Shown: in pieces, positions 53,757 to 62,700 of the stretch
How the letters are laid out: each line of letters starts with the position of its first letter
How positions within the stretch are numbered: position 1 is the first letter of the stretch
Source of the DNA: CAZOWL01 sp964583605
Lineage (GTDB): Bacteria; Pseudomonadota; Gammaproteobacteria; Chromatiales; Chromatiaceae
Assembly: GCA_964583605.1 (NCBI GenBank)
Contig: CAZOWL010000010.1
Coordinates: 1 to 62,700 of the forward strand
Direction: 5' to 3'
Length of the DNA: 62,700 nt
The notes under the pieces: generated by a model
What the model was told of the DNA's origin: nothing
Seen by the model: only the letters and a program-made list of their open reading frames with translations
Databases searched by the model: none
Program-made: the position numbers and the translations under genes

Positions 53757-54752
53757 CTAAAGCACCTTGGCCGCGGCGGCGCGCAGCACGCTGGTGCCTG
53801 CTAGAGGACGATGCGCCTGCTCGCTCAAGTGTCGCCGCCAGGCACGGGCCCCCGGGCGGCCCTGGAACAGGCCGAGGAGGTGACGCGTGATGCTGCTCAG
53901 GGGCACATTGGCGGCCAGCTGGCGCTCCACGTAGGGGATGAAGGCCTCCAGCACCTCATGGCGTGTTGGTCGCGGCCGCGGATCGCCAAAGATCACTTCG
54001 TCCGCGTCGGCGAGCATCCAGGGATCTTGGTACGCGGCGCGGCCGATCATGACGCCGTCGACCTGCCCCAACAGCTCGCCGGCCTGAGCAATGCTCTGCA
54101 CCCCGCCGTTCAGGGCCATCGGCGTGTCGGAAAAGGCCTCCTTCAGGCGGAAGACCCAGTCATAGCGTAGCGGCGGGACCTCGCGGTTCTCCTTCGGGCT
54201 CAGCCCCTGCAGCCAGGCCTTGCGTGCATGCACGATCAGCACATCGGCGCCGGCCTCGACAAGGGCCCCGACGAAGGCGGTCAGCTCCCCGTAGCTGTCT
54301 TGGTTATCGATGCCGAGGCGGAGCTTGGCGGTCACTGGGATGCGGACCGCGTCCTTCATCGCCGCGATGCAGTCGGCGACGAGCTGTGGCTCCGCCATCA
54401 GGCAGGCGCCGAATCGGCCCGACTGCACGCGATCGGATGGACAGCCGAGGTTCAGATTGATCTCGTCGTAGCCCCAATCCCGTCCAAGCCTGGCGCAGGT
54501 GGCCAGCTCACCCGGGTCGCTGCCGCCGAGCTGCAAAGCCACCGGGTGCTCGGCCGGATCGAACCGCAGGAAGCGCTGCCGATCGCCGTGTATCAGGGCG
54601 CCGGTCGTGACCATCTCCGTGTAGAGGCGCGTGTGCGCCGTGATCAGGCGCACGAAGAAACGGAAGTGGCGGTCTGTCCAGTCCATCATCGGGGCAACGC
54701 AGAGGCGCCAATGGCCATCCGAGCATGGCTCACAATGAATCTCGCGAAGCAC
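53757..54752 (-). CDS. dusA: tRNA-dihydrouridine synthase A
   Basis: The 331-residue flavoenzyme reduces uridine 20/20a in tRNA. Motifs are CVAPMMDWTDRHFRFFVR, NLNLGCPSDRVQSGRFGACLM with the catalytic cysteine in GACLM, VTAKLRLGID and the C-terminal helical RNA-binding part (LLGLFQGRPGARAWRRHLS). The only start before APMMD is GTG 54752, which lies inside repeat copy F. The first seven residues (MLREIHC) are therefore element-derived, apparently replacing the native start. Stop is TAG. Confidence 0.92.
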   Translation of the reverse strand: MLREIHCEPCSDGHWRLCVAPMMDWTDRHFRFFVRLITAHTRLYTEMVTTGALIHGDRQRFLRFDPAEHPVALQLGGSDPGELATCARLGRDWGYDEINLNLGCPSDRVQSGRFGACLMAEPQLVADCIAAMKDAVRIPVTAKLRLGIDNQDSYGELTAFVGALVEAGADVLIVHARKAWLQGLSPKENREVPPLRYDWVFRLKEAFSDTPMALNGGVQSIAQAGELLGQVDGVMIGRAAYQDPWMLADADEVIFGDPRPRPTRHEVLEAFIPYVERQLAANVPLSSITRHLLGLFQGRPGARAWRRHLSEQAHRPLAGTSVLRAAAAKVL

Positions 54753-54866
54753 GTTTGCTATATCGCCCTCTGGGAGAGGGTTGGGGTGAGGGAACGATCA
54801 GGGGCGAAGCGACATGTCATGGTCCGGGGCGGCTCGGCTCGGCTCGGCTCGTCCCATGATCGTTAG
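54731..54866 (-). repeat. Dispersed palindromic element, copy F, overlapping dusA start
   Basis: This 136-bp copy is longer than the others because the GGCTC pentamer in the stem is repeated four times in a row. Its distal end supplies the dusA start codon (GTG 54752-54750) and six more codons. Confidence 0.9.
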
Positions 54867-55255
54867 CCGGGAATCCTACTGTCAAGGCAACTTTTCAGCG
54901 GATTGTGGCCACGCCTCTCTCTCAGGAATGTCTTGCGTCCCGCCTGACATTAGGCTGGGGACGCGCGCAGTAGCTATTGGAGGCAGCCTAGCCGAACAGC
55001 GCCTGCCGCAGAAGCGCCAGCGGTATCGGCGCCCGTTCTGACCTGGATCAGCAAACGTTTACTCTTCATGGGTTCGTCATGTGCCGGTCATCGAATGACC
55101 GCAGTAGTCCGGTGGAATACCGCGTGCGAAGCAAGCCGGCGGACGACTCCCGCGATATGGGCAAGCCGGGGTCGGCGCGCTTCATGTCGGCCAGCGGGCG
55201 ATACCTGACACGCCAAAGCTGGCCTTGGCCTTGGATCACCTGAGGAGCACGATCG
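54867..55255. other. Gap upstream of the PHP gene
   Basis: No gene recognised. The end carries the AGGAGC ribosome-binding site of the PHP gene at about 55242. Confidence 0.4.
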
Positions 55256-57052
55256 ATGAGACACGCGTCACGAAGCAAGACCCGCGCCCTCCCGGCGGCC
55301 GTTGCCGCCGCGCTTGGCGGCGCGATGACTATCAATGCCCTGCTGGTCGCGCCGGCCTTCGCGGCGGGCGAGGGGAATTCCGGTGAATGGATGCCCGGTG
55401 ACTTCCATCAGCACACCTACTACACCGACGGCAGCTACACGTTTGCCGAGGTGACGCAATCCAACGTCGACTAGGGCCTCGACTGGTGGTCGAACTCGGA
55501 GCACGGCGGCGAGCGTAACCGCGATGGCAACGGCCAATACTGGGACGACCCGGCCGTCTACCCGGAAAACCCGATCCTCGGAGAGGAGGAGTTCTCAGGC
55601 GGCCACCAGGAGATGTGGCGCTGGCAGAGCCTGCGCGATTACGTCTATCCGGATATCCTCGAGTGGCGTGCGATGCTGCCGGAGAAGACGATCATCTCCG
55701 GCCTCGAGTGGAACGTCCCGGGTCACGAGCACTGCTCCACGTCGATCTATCAGTACGACGATACCGCGACCGCGGTCAGCGAGTTTGAGTACCGCTACGA
55801 CAGAAGTGACGACGACACCAGCCGTGACGGCGAGTCGAGCCTGCTGGCGGGCGAAGTGTTGAGCAAGACCAACGATACGGCTGAGGACGCGATTGCCGCC
55901 GTCGAGTTCATGCAGGCCCTCAAGGACCAGGGACTCGGCGACGCCTGGGTGGTCCCGGCCCACATCGAGCGCGCCAACAGCTACACCATCGCCGACTTCC
56001 GCAACTGGAACAATGCGGGTCCCGATGTCGCCATCGGCTATGAGGGGGCGCCCGGCCACCAGACCTCCGGGTCGCGTGGGTTCGGCACCGGCTCGGATGG
56101 CGGCGGCGCCTATGGCGGATCCGGTTATTACAGCGCCAAGGTCGGCGGTCTCTGGGACGCCCTGCTCGGCGAGGGCCGCAACTGGTGGAACTTCGCCAGC
56201 TCGGACTTCCACAACCACTGGAGCACCGGCGGCAGCGACTTCTGGCCCGGCGAGTACCAGAAGAACTACACCTACATCGACACATCGAATCCCGACCCGA
56301 TCCAGGCGGTGTTCGACGGGGCGCGATCCGGCGCCTCCTGGCACGTTATGGGCGACCTGATCGACGCGCTGGACTTCACCGCGCAGAGCCTGGGCGAGAA
56401 GGCCATGATGGGCCAAACGCTAGAGGTTAAGCGTGGCAAGGCGGTGATGGTCAAGATCAAAGCGCATGACCCGGCTGGTGCGAATCACTGCCCGCTCGAT
56501 ATGGACAACCCGTCCCTGGCCCAGATCGGCATCTCTCAGCCGCTCAATGAACCGGTGCTGCATCACATCGACCTGATCGGCGGCGACGTGACGGGCTATG
56601 TTGAGCGTCCTGCCAACTTTGACGGCTGCCCCGCTAGCGATACCCGCGACCTCGAGACCGACATCCCCTACTGCAAGGAGACCAACGAGTCCACGCGGAT
56701 CATCGCGACCTTCGAGCACCGGGGCCGCAAGCGCTATGGCAACATGACCCGCGTCTTCTGGTTCAAGCCGGAAGGGGACATGTATCTTCGCCTGCGCGGC
56801 ACCAACCTACCGGCGGGCGTGCCCTACGAGACGGACGAGCACGGCAACCCGTTGGCCGACTCCGAGGCCGAGGCCAACCTGTACAACATGAGCGGTGACG
56901 AGTTGGCCAGCTACCTGATCGGGGACATCGAAGACTATGTCCTGGATCGCAAGCTCGGCAATGCGACCACCAGCAAGCTGGACGAGGTGGCCGAGGCCTA
57001 CGCGGACCTCTGGTTCTACTCGAACCCGATCTTCATCAAAGTGGTCGACTGA
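55256..57052 (+). pseudogene. Secreted PHP-domain phosphoesterase-like protein with in-frame TAG
   Basis: A continuous frame of 598 codons is interrupted by one TAG at 55472-55474 (codon 73). It opens with a signal peptide (LPAAVAAALGGAM ... VAPAFAAGEG) and a PHP metal motif GDFHQHTYYTDGS (His51, His53). The sequence VTQSNVD-TAG-GLDWWSNSEHGG continues in frame on both sides, so a single base change may have made the stop. The rest has HIERANSYTI, NFASSDFHNHW and a beta-rich C-terminus. It may be inactive, or read through. Confidence 0.72.
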
Positions 57053-57079
57053 AGGTCCCCGCTGCTTCGCTCCGAGGCA

Positions 57080-57200
57080 CTAACGATCATGGGGCGAGCC
57101 ACCCCGGAGCATGGAATGTCGCCTCGCCCCTGATCGTTCCCTCACCCCAACCCTCTCCCGGAGGGCGAGGGAGCGAAGGCGCTACGCGGACTTCATTGTA
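57080..57200 (+). repeat. Dispersed palindromic element, copy E
   Basis: This 121-bp copy lies 27 bases after the PHP gene stop. It lacks one CGAGC pentamer of the stem, otherwise close to copy C. Confidence 0.88.
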
Positions 57201-57326
57201 AGGATGGCCCCACAGGGATGGGGGCCGTTCGCGACCAGATGGGCTCGCTAGCGTCGGGCCGCACGCTCCAGTCCCGATGATGCGCTGCTTCCGGGGGTCG
57301 TGTCGCCCTGCATTGATACGCGCACC

Positions 57327-59562
57327 ATGACTCGATCGTTTCGCCCGTCTTCTCCGGCCGTTGCCCAAGGCTTGCTCCTCGTCGTGGCCGTCTGCTCGGG
57401 CCTTGCCGGGCTCGGCTACGAGATCGTCTGGACGCACGCGCTGGCCGGGACGCTGGGGCACGAGATCCTGTCCGTGCTCGGGGTGTTGGCCGCGTTCTTT
57501 ACCGGCATGGCGCTCGGTGCATGGCTCCTCCACCCCTGGCTGAGCCGGACACAGCGCCCCGCCACCTGGTATGCGGGTCTCGAGGTGTTGATCGGCCTCT
57601 GGGCCCTGGTCCTGGCCTTGCTGCTACCAACGGCCGGGCACTGGGCCGCCGCGCACTTGGGGCCCGCACCTGCGCCCTTGCAACACTGGCTCTTCGCCTT
57701 CGGGTGGCCATTGTTGTGCCTGCTGCCCGCGACTGCGGCCATGGGTGCAACGCTTCCCGCCCTCGAACGATGGCTGTCCCGGGTCCGTGAGGACGGCTGG
57801 GTCGTGGCCGGGGTCTATGGCGCGAACACGCTCGGGGCGGCGCTCGGCGTCCTGGTCACGACCTTCCTGCTTGCTCCATCGATCGGCCGGTGCTCTCCTC
57901 CTTGCCCCGTCGACCTTTAAATGGATACGCCTTGCCGAGGGGCTTGGCCGCCACGGCACCTTCACGGCCGAAGTCGTCTTGGCCGGCGTCGTCTTCCTCC
58001 CGCCAACCCTGGCGATGGGCGCCCTGTTCAGCCATTTCACGCAGGGCCTTAGGGGTCCGCGTCACACCATCGGCACCGCAGTGGCCGCGAACACCCTCGG
58101 TGGGGCCCTAGCGCCACTGCTCTTCGGGGTCCTACTCCTGCCGAGCCTGGGGGCGAAGGCGACGATCGTGCTGATTGCAGTCGGGTATCTGGCCCTCCTC
58201 CCACCCTTGAGCCGGCGCCTCCCAAGGGTCGCCCTGGTGCCCGCCGGGGCGGCAGCGATGCTGCTGCTCGCGCCCCTTCCCCTGCGTATCGTGACGGTCC
58301 CCAGCGGCGGTGAGTTGTTGGCGCACCGCGACGGGGTGATGGCATCGGTCTCCGTGGTCAGTGATCGCAGCGGCCATCGCCATTTGAAGGTCAACGATCG
58401 CTTTCAAATGGGCGGCACATCCTCGGTCTACTCCGATCGTCGGGAGGGCCATATCCCGCTGTTGTTGCACCCTGAGCCTAGGCGGGCCCTGTTCCTGGGT
58501 CTGGGGGCAGGTGTGACCTTCGCTGCCGCGCTGGAGCATCCGGGGCTCGAGGCAGAGGGCGTAGAGCTGGTGCCAGAGGTGGTCGCGGCGCTGCCGCACT
58601 TCGCCGAGGCAACCGGACCCATCGAGTCCAGCGAGCGCCTGAGGATTCGGATAGCCGATGCTCGGAGGTTTGTCGCCGCGGTGGAGACCCGGTACGACGT
58701 CGTCATCGCCGACCTGTTCCATCCTGCCAGGGACGGGGCGGCAAGCCTCTACACCCGCGAGCATTTCCGCGCCATCCAGGCGCGCTTGACCGAACGCGGT
58801 CTCTTCTGTCAATGGTTGCCGCTCTATCAAATGGATCGGGCGACCCTGAATACGATCGTGCGCACCTTTCTCGAGGTCTTTCCCGATGCGAGCGCGTGGC
58901 TCGCCCATTACAGCGTCGACGCGCCGATCCTGGGCCTGATTGGCAGCAACAGCGATATCCGACTGAAGCCGGACTGGCTGACAAACCGGGTGCGAGCCAG
59001 ATCGCTCCATGAGGCCTTGCGGCGCGTGCAGCTGGACGAGCCTTTAGCGCTGCCGGGTGCGTTTCTGGGCCGGGGCATGGCGCTCGCGGCGTTCGCTGGC
59101 CCGGGTGCGATCAACACCGACGACCATCCAGTCGTGCGTTTCCAGGCCCCGGCCTTCGCCTATCAGGAGTACGGCCGAGCGGCCCACCTGCTGCTGGAGG
59201 TCATCGGTGGCATGACCGCCGAGCCCAATGACGTTCTACCCAGCGCGCCTGGGGACGATCGGGCGCCGGCCTCGGAGCGTTTGGTCGCCTACTGGGCCGC
59301 TCGGGACCAATTCATTACCCTCGGGGCGAAGACGCGCCCCACTCGGGACCCGATCAAGCTGCTCGACCAGGTGGAGGTGCCTTTGCTCGCCATCCTCAGG
59401 ACGAGCCCCGATTTCTCGCCGGCCTACCGTCCGCTGCTCGGCGTTGCGGCAAGCCTGCGCAGGAACGAGCCCGGTGTGGTCTGGGATCTGTTGCAGCGGC
59501 TGGAGCGAGTTGCTCCAGAAAGGCAGGAGGCGCGGGATTTAAGGCTCAGCTTGTTCAACTGA
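57327..59562 (+). pseudogene. Membrane-bound spermidine-synthase-like protein, frameshifted and internally shortened
   Basis: Two frames cover one gene. The first (57327-57920) holds membrane spans and the PATAAMGATLPALERWL and GVYGANTLGAALGVLVT blocks. It shifts near 57890. The second (to 59562) holds PPTLAMGALFSHFTQGLRG, a second GTAVAANTLGGALAPLLFG block and the methyltransferase-like domain (ALFLGLGAGVTFAAALEH, YDVVIADLFHPARDG). Intact relatives have about 100-150 more residues between the two membrane modules, so a deletion is also likely. The substrate of this fused family is unknown. Confidence 0.7.
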
Positions 59563-59738
59563 GACAATACACGAAGGAGCGTTCAGCGGGACGTCATTCA
59601 TCCGCAACACCGAAAAGCCATAATAGCGAACGCTTGGCGGGTGTCCAAAGCTATTCGCCGAGCGTCCCGAAAGTCAAAAGAAAGACTTCGCGCGAGGTCG
59701 TTCAACGTGTTTTTATATCAAAGCTATGAGGTGCAGAG
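59563..59738. other. Gap before the metallophosphoesterase
   Basis: 176 bp with no gene. It is noticeably more AT-rich than its surroundings towards the right and probably carries a promoter. Confidence 0.3.
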
Positions 59739-60758
59739 ATGAAGGCGTTATCCATCATTGCATGCTGTGCCCTGGCCTGGTCAGGTCTGGCCGCAGCCCA
59801 GCCATTTGCGCATATTGGCAAACCAGTCGCTCGTTTTGGCGTGATCACAGATATCCATCACACGAATAAGCCGGACAGCACATCCCGGAAATACTCCGGC
59901 GCGCTAGCAAAGACCGAGTATTTCGTCAACACCATGAACCGCAGCCGCGCCGATTTCATAATCGAGCTGGGCGATCTCGTTGATATGTTAGTAGAGGGCA
60001 AGGACCCCTTGCAGAACCTCGACGAGGTGGAGAGCATCCTCCGCCGCTTCCGCGGCCCGAAGTATCATGTGCTCGGCAACCATGAATTCGACAATGTCGA
60101 GAGAGAAGTTCTGCTCGCCAACATCGAGAACACATCGATTCCGCCGGGCCAGACCTACTACTCATTCGACCACAATGGCATCCATGGCGTAGTGCTGGAT
60201 GCAGATTATACAGTGGAGCCGCCGCATCGGCCGTTCGATTTGCAGACGCCTGACACGGCGTTCTGGAATTGGAGGGATGCGTGGATCCCTCAAGAACAGC
60301 TAGATTGGCTCGAGGCCGATCTGGCCGCGAGCGATCTACCGACCGTCGTGTTCACACATCAGGTGCTGCATCGCGATGGTACCGAAGACCATACCATTAA
60401 GAATGCCGATGCCGTGCGGAGTATCCTAGAAAAGGACGGCCAAGTGCTTGCCGTATTCTCGGGCCATGACCACCGAGGCGAGGTCGCCGTACGCAATGGG
60501 ATTCACTATTTCGTACTCGAGGGGAATGTCGGAATGAGTCTCGACTGGTCTGAAGTCAGCTCTACAGACGGACTTCATCCGGTCAAACACAATCCTTTCA
60601 CACTCGTAACGATTACTGAAGCCTTTAGAGGAGAGCTCAATGGACTGAAGACTTACTATATTACGCTAAAGGGCCATGCGCAGCAGTACTCGTACAGCGA
60701 CGAGGTCCAGATTCAAATGCCCGTGTCCAGCTTTCCTTGGGCACACCTACGGCGCTGA
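59739..60758 (+). CDS. Secreted calcineurin-like metallophosphoesterase
   Basis: The 339-residue protein has a signal peptide (LSIIACCALAWSGLAAAQP). Metallophosphoesterase motifs are GVITDIHHTNKPD, IELGDLVDM, VLGNHEFDN, VFTHQVLH and SGHDHRGE. It is likely periplasmic and acts on a phosphate ester; the substrate is unknown. Codon use and GC are lower than in the neighbours, which fits recent acquisition. Confidence 0.85.
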   Translation: MKALSIIACCALAWSGLAAAQPFAHIGKPVARFGVITDIHHTNKPDSTSRKYSGALAKTEYFVNTMNRSRADFIIELGDLVDMLVEGKDPLQNLDEVESILRRFRGPKYHVLGNHEFDNVEREVLLANIENTSIPPGQTYYSFDHNGIHGVVLDADYTVEPPHRPFDLQTPDTAFWNWRDAWIPQEQLDWLEADLAASDLPTVVFTHQVLHRDGTEDHTIKNADAVRSILEKDGQVLAVFSGHDHRGEVAVRNGIHYFVLEGNVGMSLDWSEVSSTDGLHPVKHNPFTLVTITEAFRGELNGLKTYYITLKGHAQQYSYSDEVQIQMPVSSFPWAHLRR

Positions 60759-60902
60759 TCGCTCGCGTTCGCGTTGCGAGTCGGCCGCGTCCGGCTCAGC
60801 CGGGTCTTGGGCGGCTCGAGGCAGTGCTGTTCCGCAGCAGGCTTCGGTCTGAGAGCGGCTGGCCATGGATGGCCTATCCGGCCTCATCGCGGCGGGTCGT
60901 CC

Positions 60903-60978
60903 TTGGGGTGAGGGAACGATCAGGGGCGAGGCGACCTTGCATCATCTGGGGTGGCGCGCCTCGCCCCATGATCGTTAG
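60903..60978 (-). repeat. Dispersed palindromic element, copy G, truncated
   Basis: 76 bp of the element: the part from TTGGGGTGAGGG to ATGATCGTTAG is kept and the remaining end is missing. Confidence 0.85.
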
Positions 60979-61264
60979 ACAAGCCGCCGCCACTGAGGAT
61001 TGTGGGCGGAGCGGATTCCTTCCCTCCGACCAGAGCATCTGCCTGGGCATGGGTGCCGCAGTCTGCCGGGTCGAGCCCTAGGAGGGGCACCCTCTCCGGG
61101 AGATCCGAGCGTAATGCCGTGTCGAGAGGTGCTGCGACTGACGTCTTCGGCTCGGGAACAAGAAGCTCTCGGCGGCGAGGTGCAGCGAGTCGGTCCATGC
61201 CTGACCGGCCTCCCGTATTTGTTCGCTCAGCTTGAACCGCACCGGACTGACCTGGACCTGATCT

Positions 61265-61425
61265 GATCAACACACCGACGACCATCCCGTCGTGCGGCTC
61301 CAGGCCCCAGCCCTCGCCTACGATAAGCAGCACCGCGCAGCCGACCTCGTTGCTGCAGGCCATCAACGGTTTGACTGCCGAGCCCCTAATGACATCCTGC
61401 CCGGCATGCCGAGCGACGAGTGAGC
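61265..61425 (+). pseudogene. Fragment of a second spermidine-synthase-like gene
   Basis: This stretch matches 59106-59265 in the frameshifted gene with scattered changes and small gaps. The shared parts cover ACCGACGACCATCC, GTCGTGCG, TCCAGGCCCC and GAGCCC-AATGAC. It is a duplicated, decayed tail, with no frame long enough to be functional. Confidence 0.75.
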
Positions 61426-61633
61426 CAAGCCGCGCCCAACGAGGCGTTCGCTGGCGGGTCTTCTTGCCGCCGCTGCGGCGGCAAGCCAGTCGGCGCTGTT
61501 GCAGCGTGCTGGCGTCGCAGCCTTCCAGGATCAGAAATCCCACGTATACTGAGGCGTTATATATACTGAATCGTCACCGATCTGTGATCTCGCTGTCACA
61601 CATTTCCCCCTGGCATCGCGCTTGGTTTTAGCG

Positions 61634-62700
61634 ATGCACCGACGACGGGGGGTGGCAATGCAAGGTGCGGGGAACTTGCGGTGGCGCGCATCCGCGCGGT
61701 GGCGGTGGCTCGCCGGTATCGTCGTGGCCGCTGGGACGGTCGGCGCTCTGGGCGCGAGCGGCGACGGTAGCGTCGATGGAGAGGCCGCCCAGCGATCGGC
61801 GAGCACGAGCGGAAAGCGTCCACACGAGCTGTACACGCACGACGACGTACTCGCGATGCTGCGCGAGGATGACGCCGTCATCCCATCGCAGCCGCCCGTG
61901 CACCCGGTCCACACGGTGTACAACCGCGAGGCAGTGGTGCCCCCGATGTGCTACACGCGCACCGAGGGCAAGCACAACCCTTGCTACGTCTGTCACCAGG
62001 ACAACATCAAGGGCCGACCCAACGCCATGGACGACGGTGTGCTACAGCGCGAATACAGCTTCAGTGACGCGGCGCTCACCAATCGCATCAAGAACCTCTT
62101 CGAGGATCGCTCCGAGCGTGTCGCGGCCATCTCCGACGCGGAGATCCTCGACTGGATCGCGCAGGACAACTATTCGAAGCTGGCACCGCGCCTGAGAGAG
62201 GCGGGCTTCAAGGGCTATATCCCCGACCTCAAGGATCTCCACCTGGCGGCGGAGGCCTTCGATGCCGAGGGCTTCGCCAAGGACGGGAGCCATTGGGTCG
62301 CCTTCAACTACAAGCCCCTGCCGAGCACCTTTTGGCCGACCAACGGGAACACGGATGACCTGATGATCCGGCTGGGGGAGCCCTTCCGAACCGCGGTCGA
62401 CGGCAAGTATTCCCGAGACGTCTACAAGGCCAATCTCGCCCTCGTAGAGGCCAACGTCAAGAATCTTGATCAGATCACGGTTGCGGATGTCGACGAGCGA
62501 ACCGTCGGCAAGGATCTCAATGGGGACGGCGAGCTTGGCAAGATCGACCGCATCACCGTGACCGACTCATGCGTCGGTGCCGCCCGCAGCGCCCTGAAGC
62601 TGCCCTGGCTCTACCCGATCGACACCGAATTCCTCCACGCCGTGCGCAATTCGTACGGCGGTGCGCGAGGCCGACCCGCCGCAGCGCGCCGAGATCGCCC
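61634..62700 (+). CDS. Putative secreted c-type cytochrome, partial at window end
   Basis: The frame begins at ATG 61634 (another ATG at 61658) and is open to the window edge. A membrane/signal segment (RWLAGIVVAAGTVGALGA) is followed by one heme-binding CXXCH (CYVCHQ, near residue 119). A calcium-binding-like DLNGDGELGKID lies near residue 300. No named family is assigned. Near 62640-62662 the likely continuing protein (VREADPPQRAEIA) lies in the neighbouring frame, so a one-base frameshift may be present. Confidence 0.6.
   Translation, partial: MHRRRGVAMQGAGNLRWRASARWRWLAGIVVAAGTVGALGASGDGSVDGEAAQRSASTSGKRPHELYTHDDVLAMLREDDAVIPSQPPVHPVHTVYNREAVVPPMCYTRTEGKHNPCYVCHQDNIKGRPNAMDDGVLQREYSFSDAALTNRIKNLFEDRSERVAAISDAEILDWIAQDNYSKLAPRLREAGFKGYIPDLKDLHLAAEAFDAEGFAKDGSHWVAFNYKPLPSTFWPTNGNTDDLMIRLGEPFRTAVDGKYSRDVYKANLALVEANVKNLDQITVADVDERTVGKDLNGDGELGKIDRITVTDSCVGAARSALKLPWLYPIDTEFLHAVRNSYGGARGRPAAARRDR

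Larger units (their letters stand above)
60759..61633. other. Intergenic region with repeat and gene fragments
   Basis: No intact gene. It contains a truncated palindromic element (60903-60978) and a degraded tail of a second spermidine-synthase-like gene (61265-61425). Nothing else was identified. Confidence 0.5.

Noticed and set aside
1..62700. Possibility that TAG is reassigned to an amino acid throughout the genome
   Set aside because: TAG ends several otherwise intact genes here (ydbH, lpxH, the acyltransferase, PCu(A)C, cobL, cobK, cobJ, the GH13 gene, a PII-like gene, dusA), so general reassignment does not fit.
1..62700. CRISPR arrays, rRNA or tRNA genes
   Set aside because: No regularly spaced repeats with unique spacers, no rRNA-like sequence and no cloverleaf with tRNA consensus were seen by eye; a covariance-model search was not possible.

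Overview
The window is high-GC chromosomal DNA from a free-living gammaproteobacterium. The best guess is the Chromatiales/Ectothiorhodospirales (purple-sulfur-like) range. The reasons are the ydbH-ynbE-ydbL set, a gammaproteobacterial lpxH/ppiB/cysS neighbourhood, a SufS-SufE fusion, a cobalamin ring-contraction cluster, DUF1538 with PII-like proteins, and a c-type cytochrome. The sequence alone does not fix the genus. No rRNA, tRNA, CRISPR array or intact transposase was recognised.

Layout. 0.2-6 kb: envelope genes (ydbL, ynbE, ydbH), lpxH, ppiB and divergent cysS. 6-10 kb: a VanZ/acyltransferase-3 fusion coupled to an unknown membrane protein. 10-17 kb: a SEC-C repeat protein, sufS-sufE, coaX and lipA. 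17.7-20.7 kb: a compact KASIII-like / acyl carrier protein / class I PhaC-like operon. 21-24.5 kb: UMF1-type MFS transporter, dienelactone hydrolase, PCu(A)C copper chaperone and pterin dehydratase. 25-32 kb: cytosine methyltransferase, a candidate PD-(D/E)XK restriction enzyme, a truncated vsr and DUF1244 remnant, and an SbcCD-like pair whose ATPase is split by TAG. 32-35 kb: wecB and an MscS-cNMP channel. 35-40 kb: cobM, cobL, cobK, cobJ, cobI, cobH. 40-44 kb: a membrane-anchored protein and an Aap-type amino-acid ABC transporter without its ATPase. 45-48 kb: a GH13_18 sugar phosphorylase and an S6PP-type HAD phosphatase. 48-52 kb: two PII-like genes, a DUF1538 membrane protein and a SAF-domain oxidoreductase. 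52.8-54.8 kb: EamA transporter and dusA. 55-62.7 kb: an accessory stretch with a PHP phosphoesterase broken by TAG, a frameshifted spermidine-synthase-like gene, a secreted metallophosphoesterase and a partial c-type cytochrome.

The most striking signal is a dispersed palindromic element of about 126 bp, present seven times (six full, one truncated). Most copies lie just outside genes. One copy sits in frame inside the DUF1538 gene, adding 42 codons to the protein. Another supplies the start codon and first residues of dusA. The window also holds several disrupted genes (three in-frame TAG codons, two likely frameshifts, truncated vsr and DUF1244, a duplicated gene tail), which suggests local decay and rearrangement, or some sequencing error. 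TAG ends about ten otherwise intact genes here, so wholesale TAG reassignment is unlikely.
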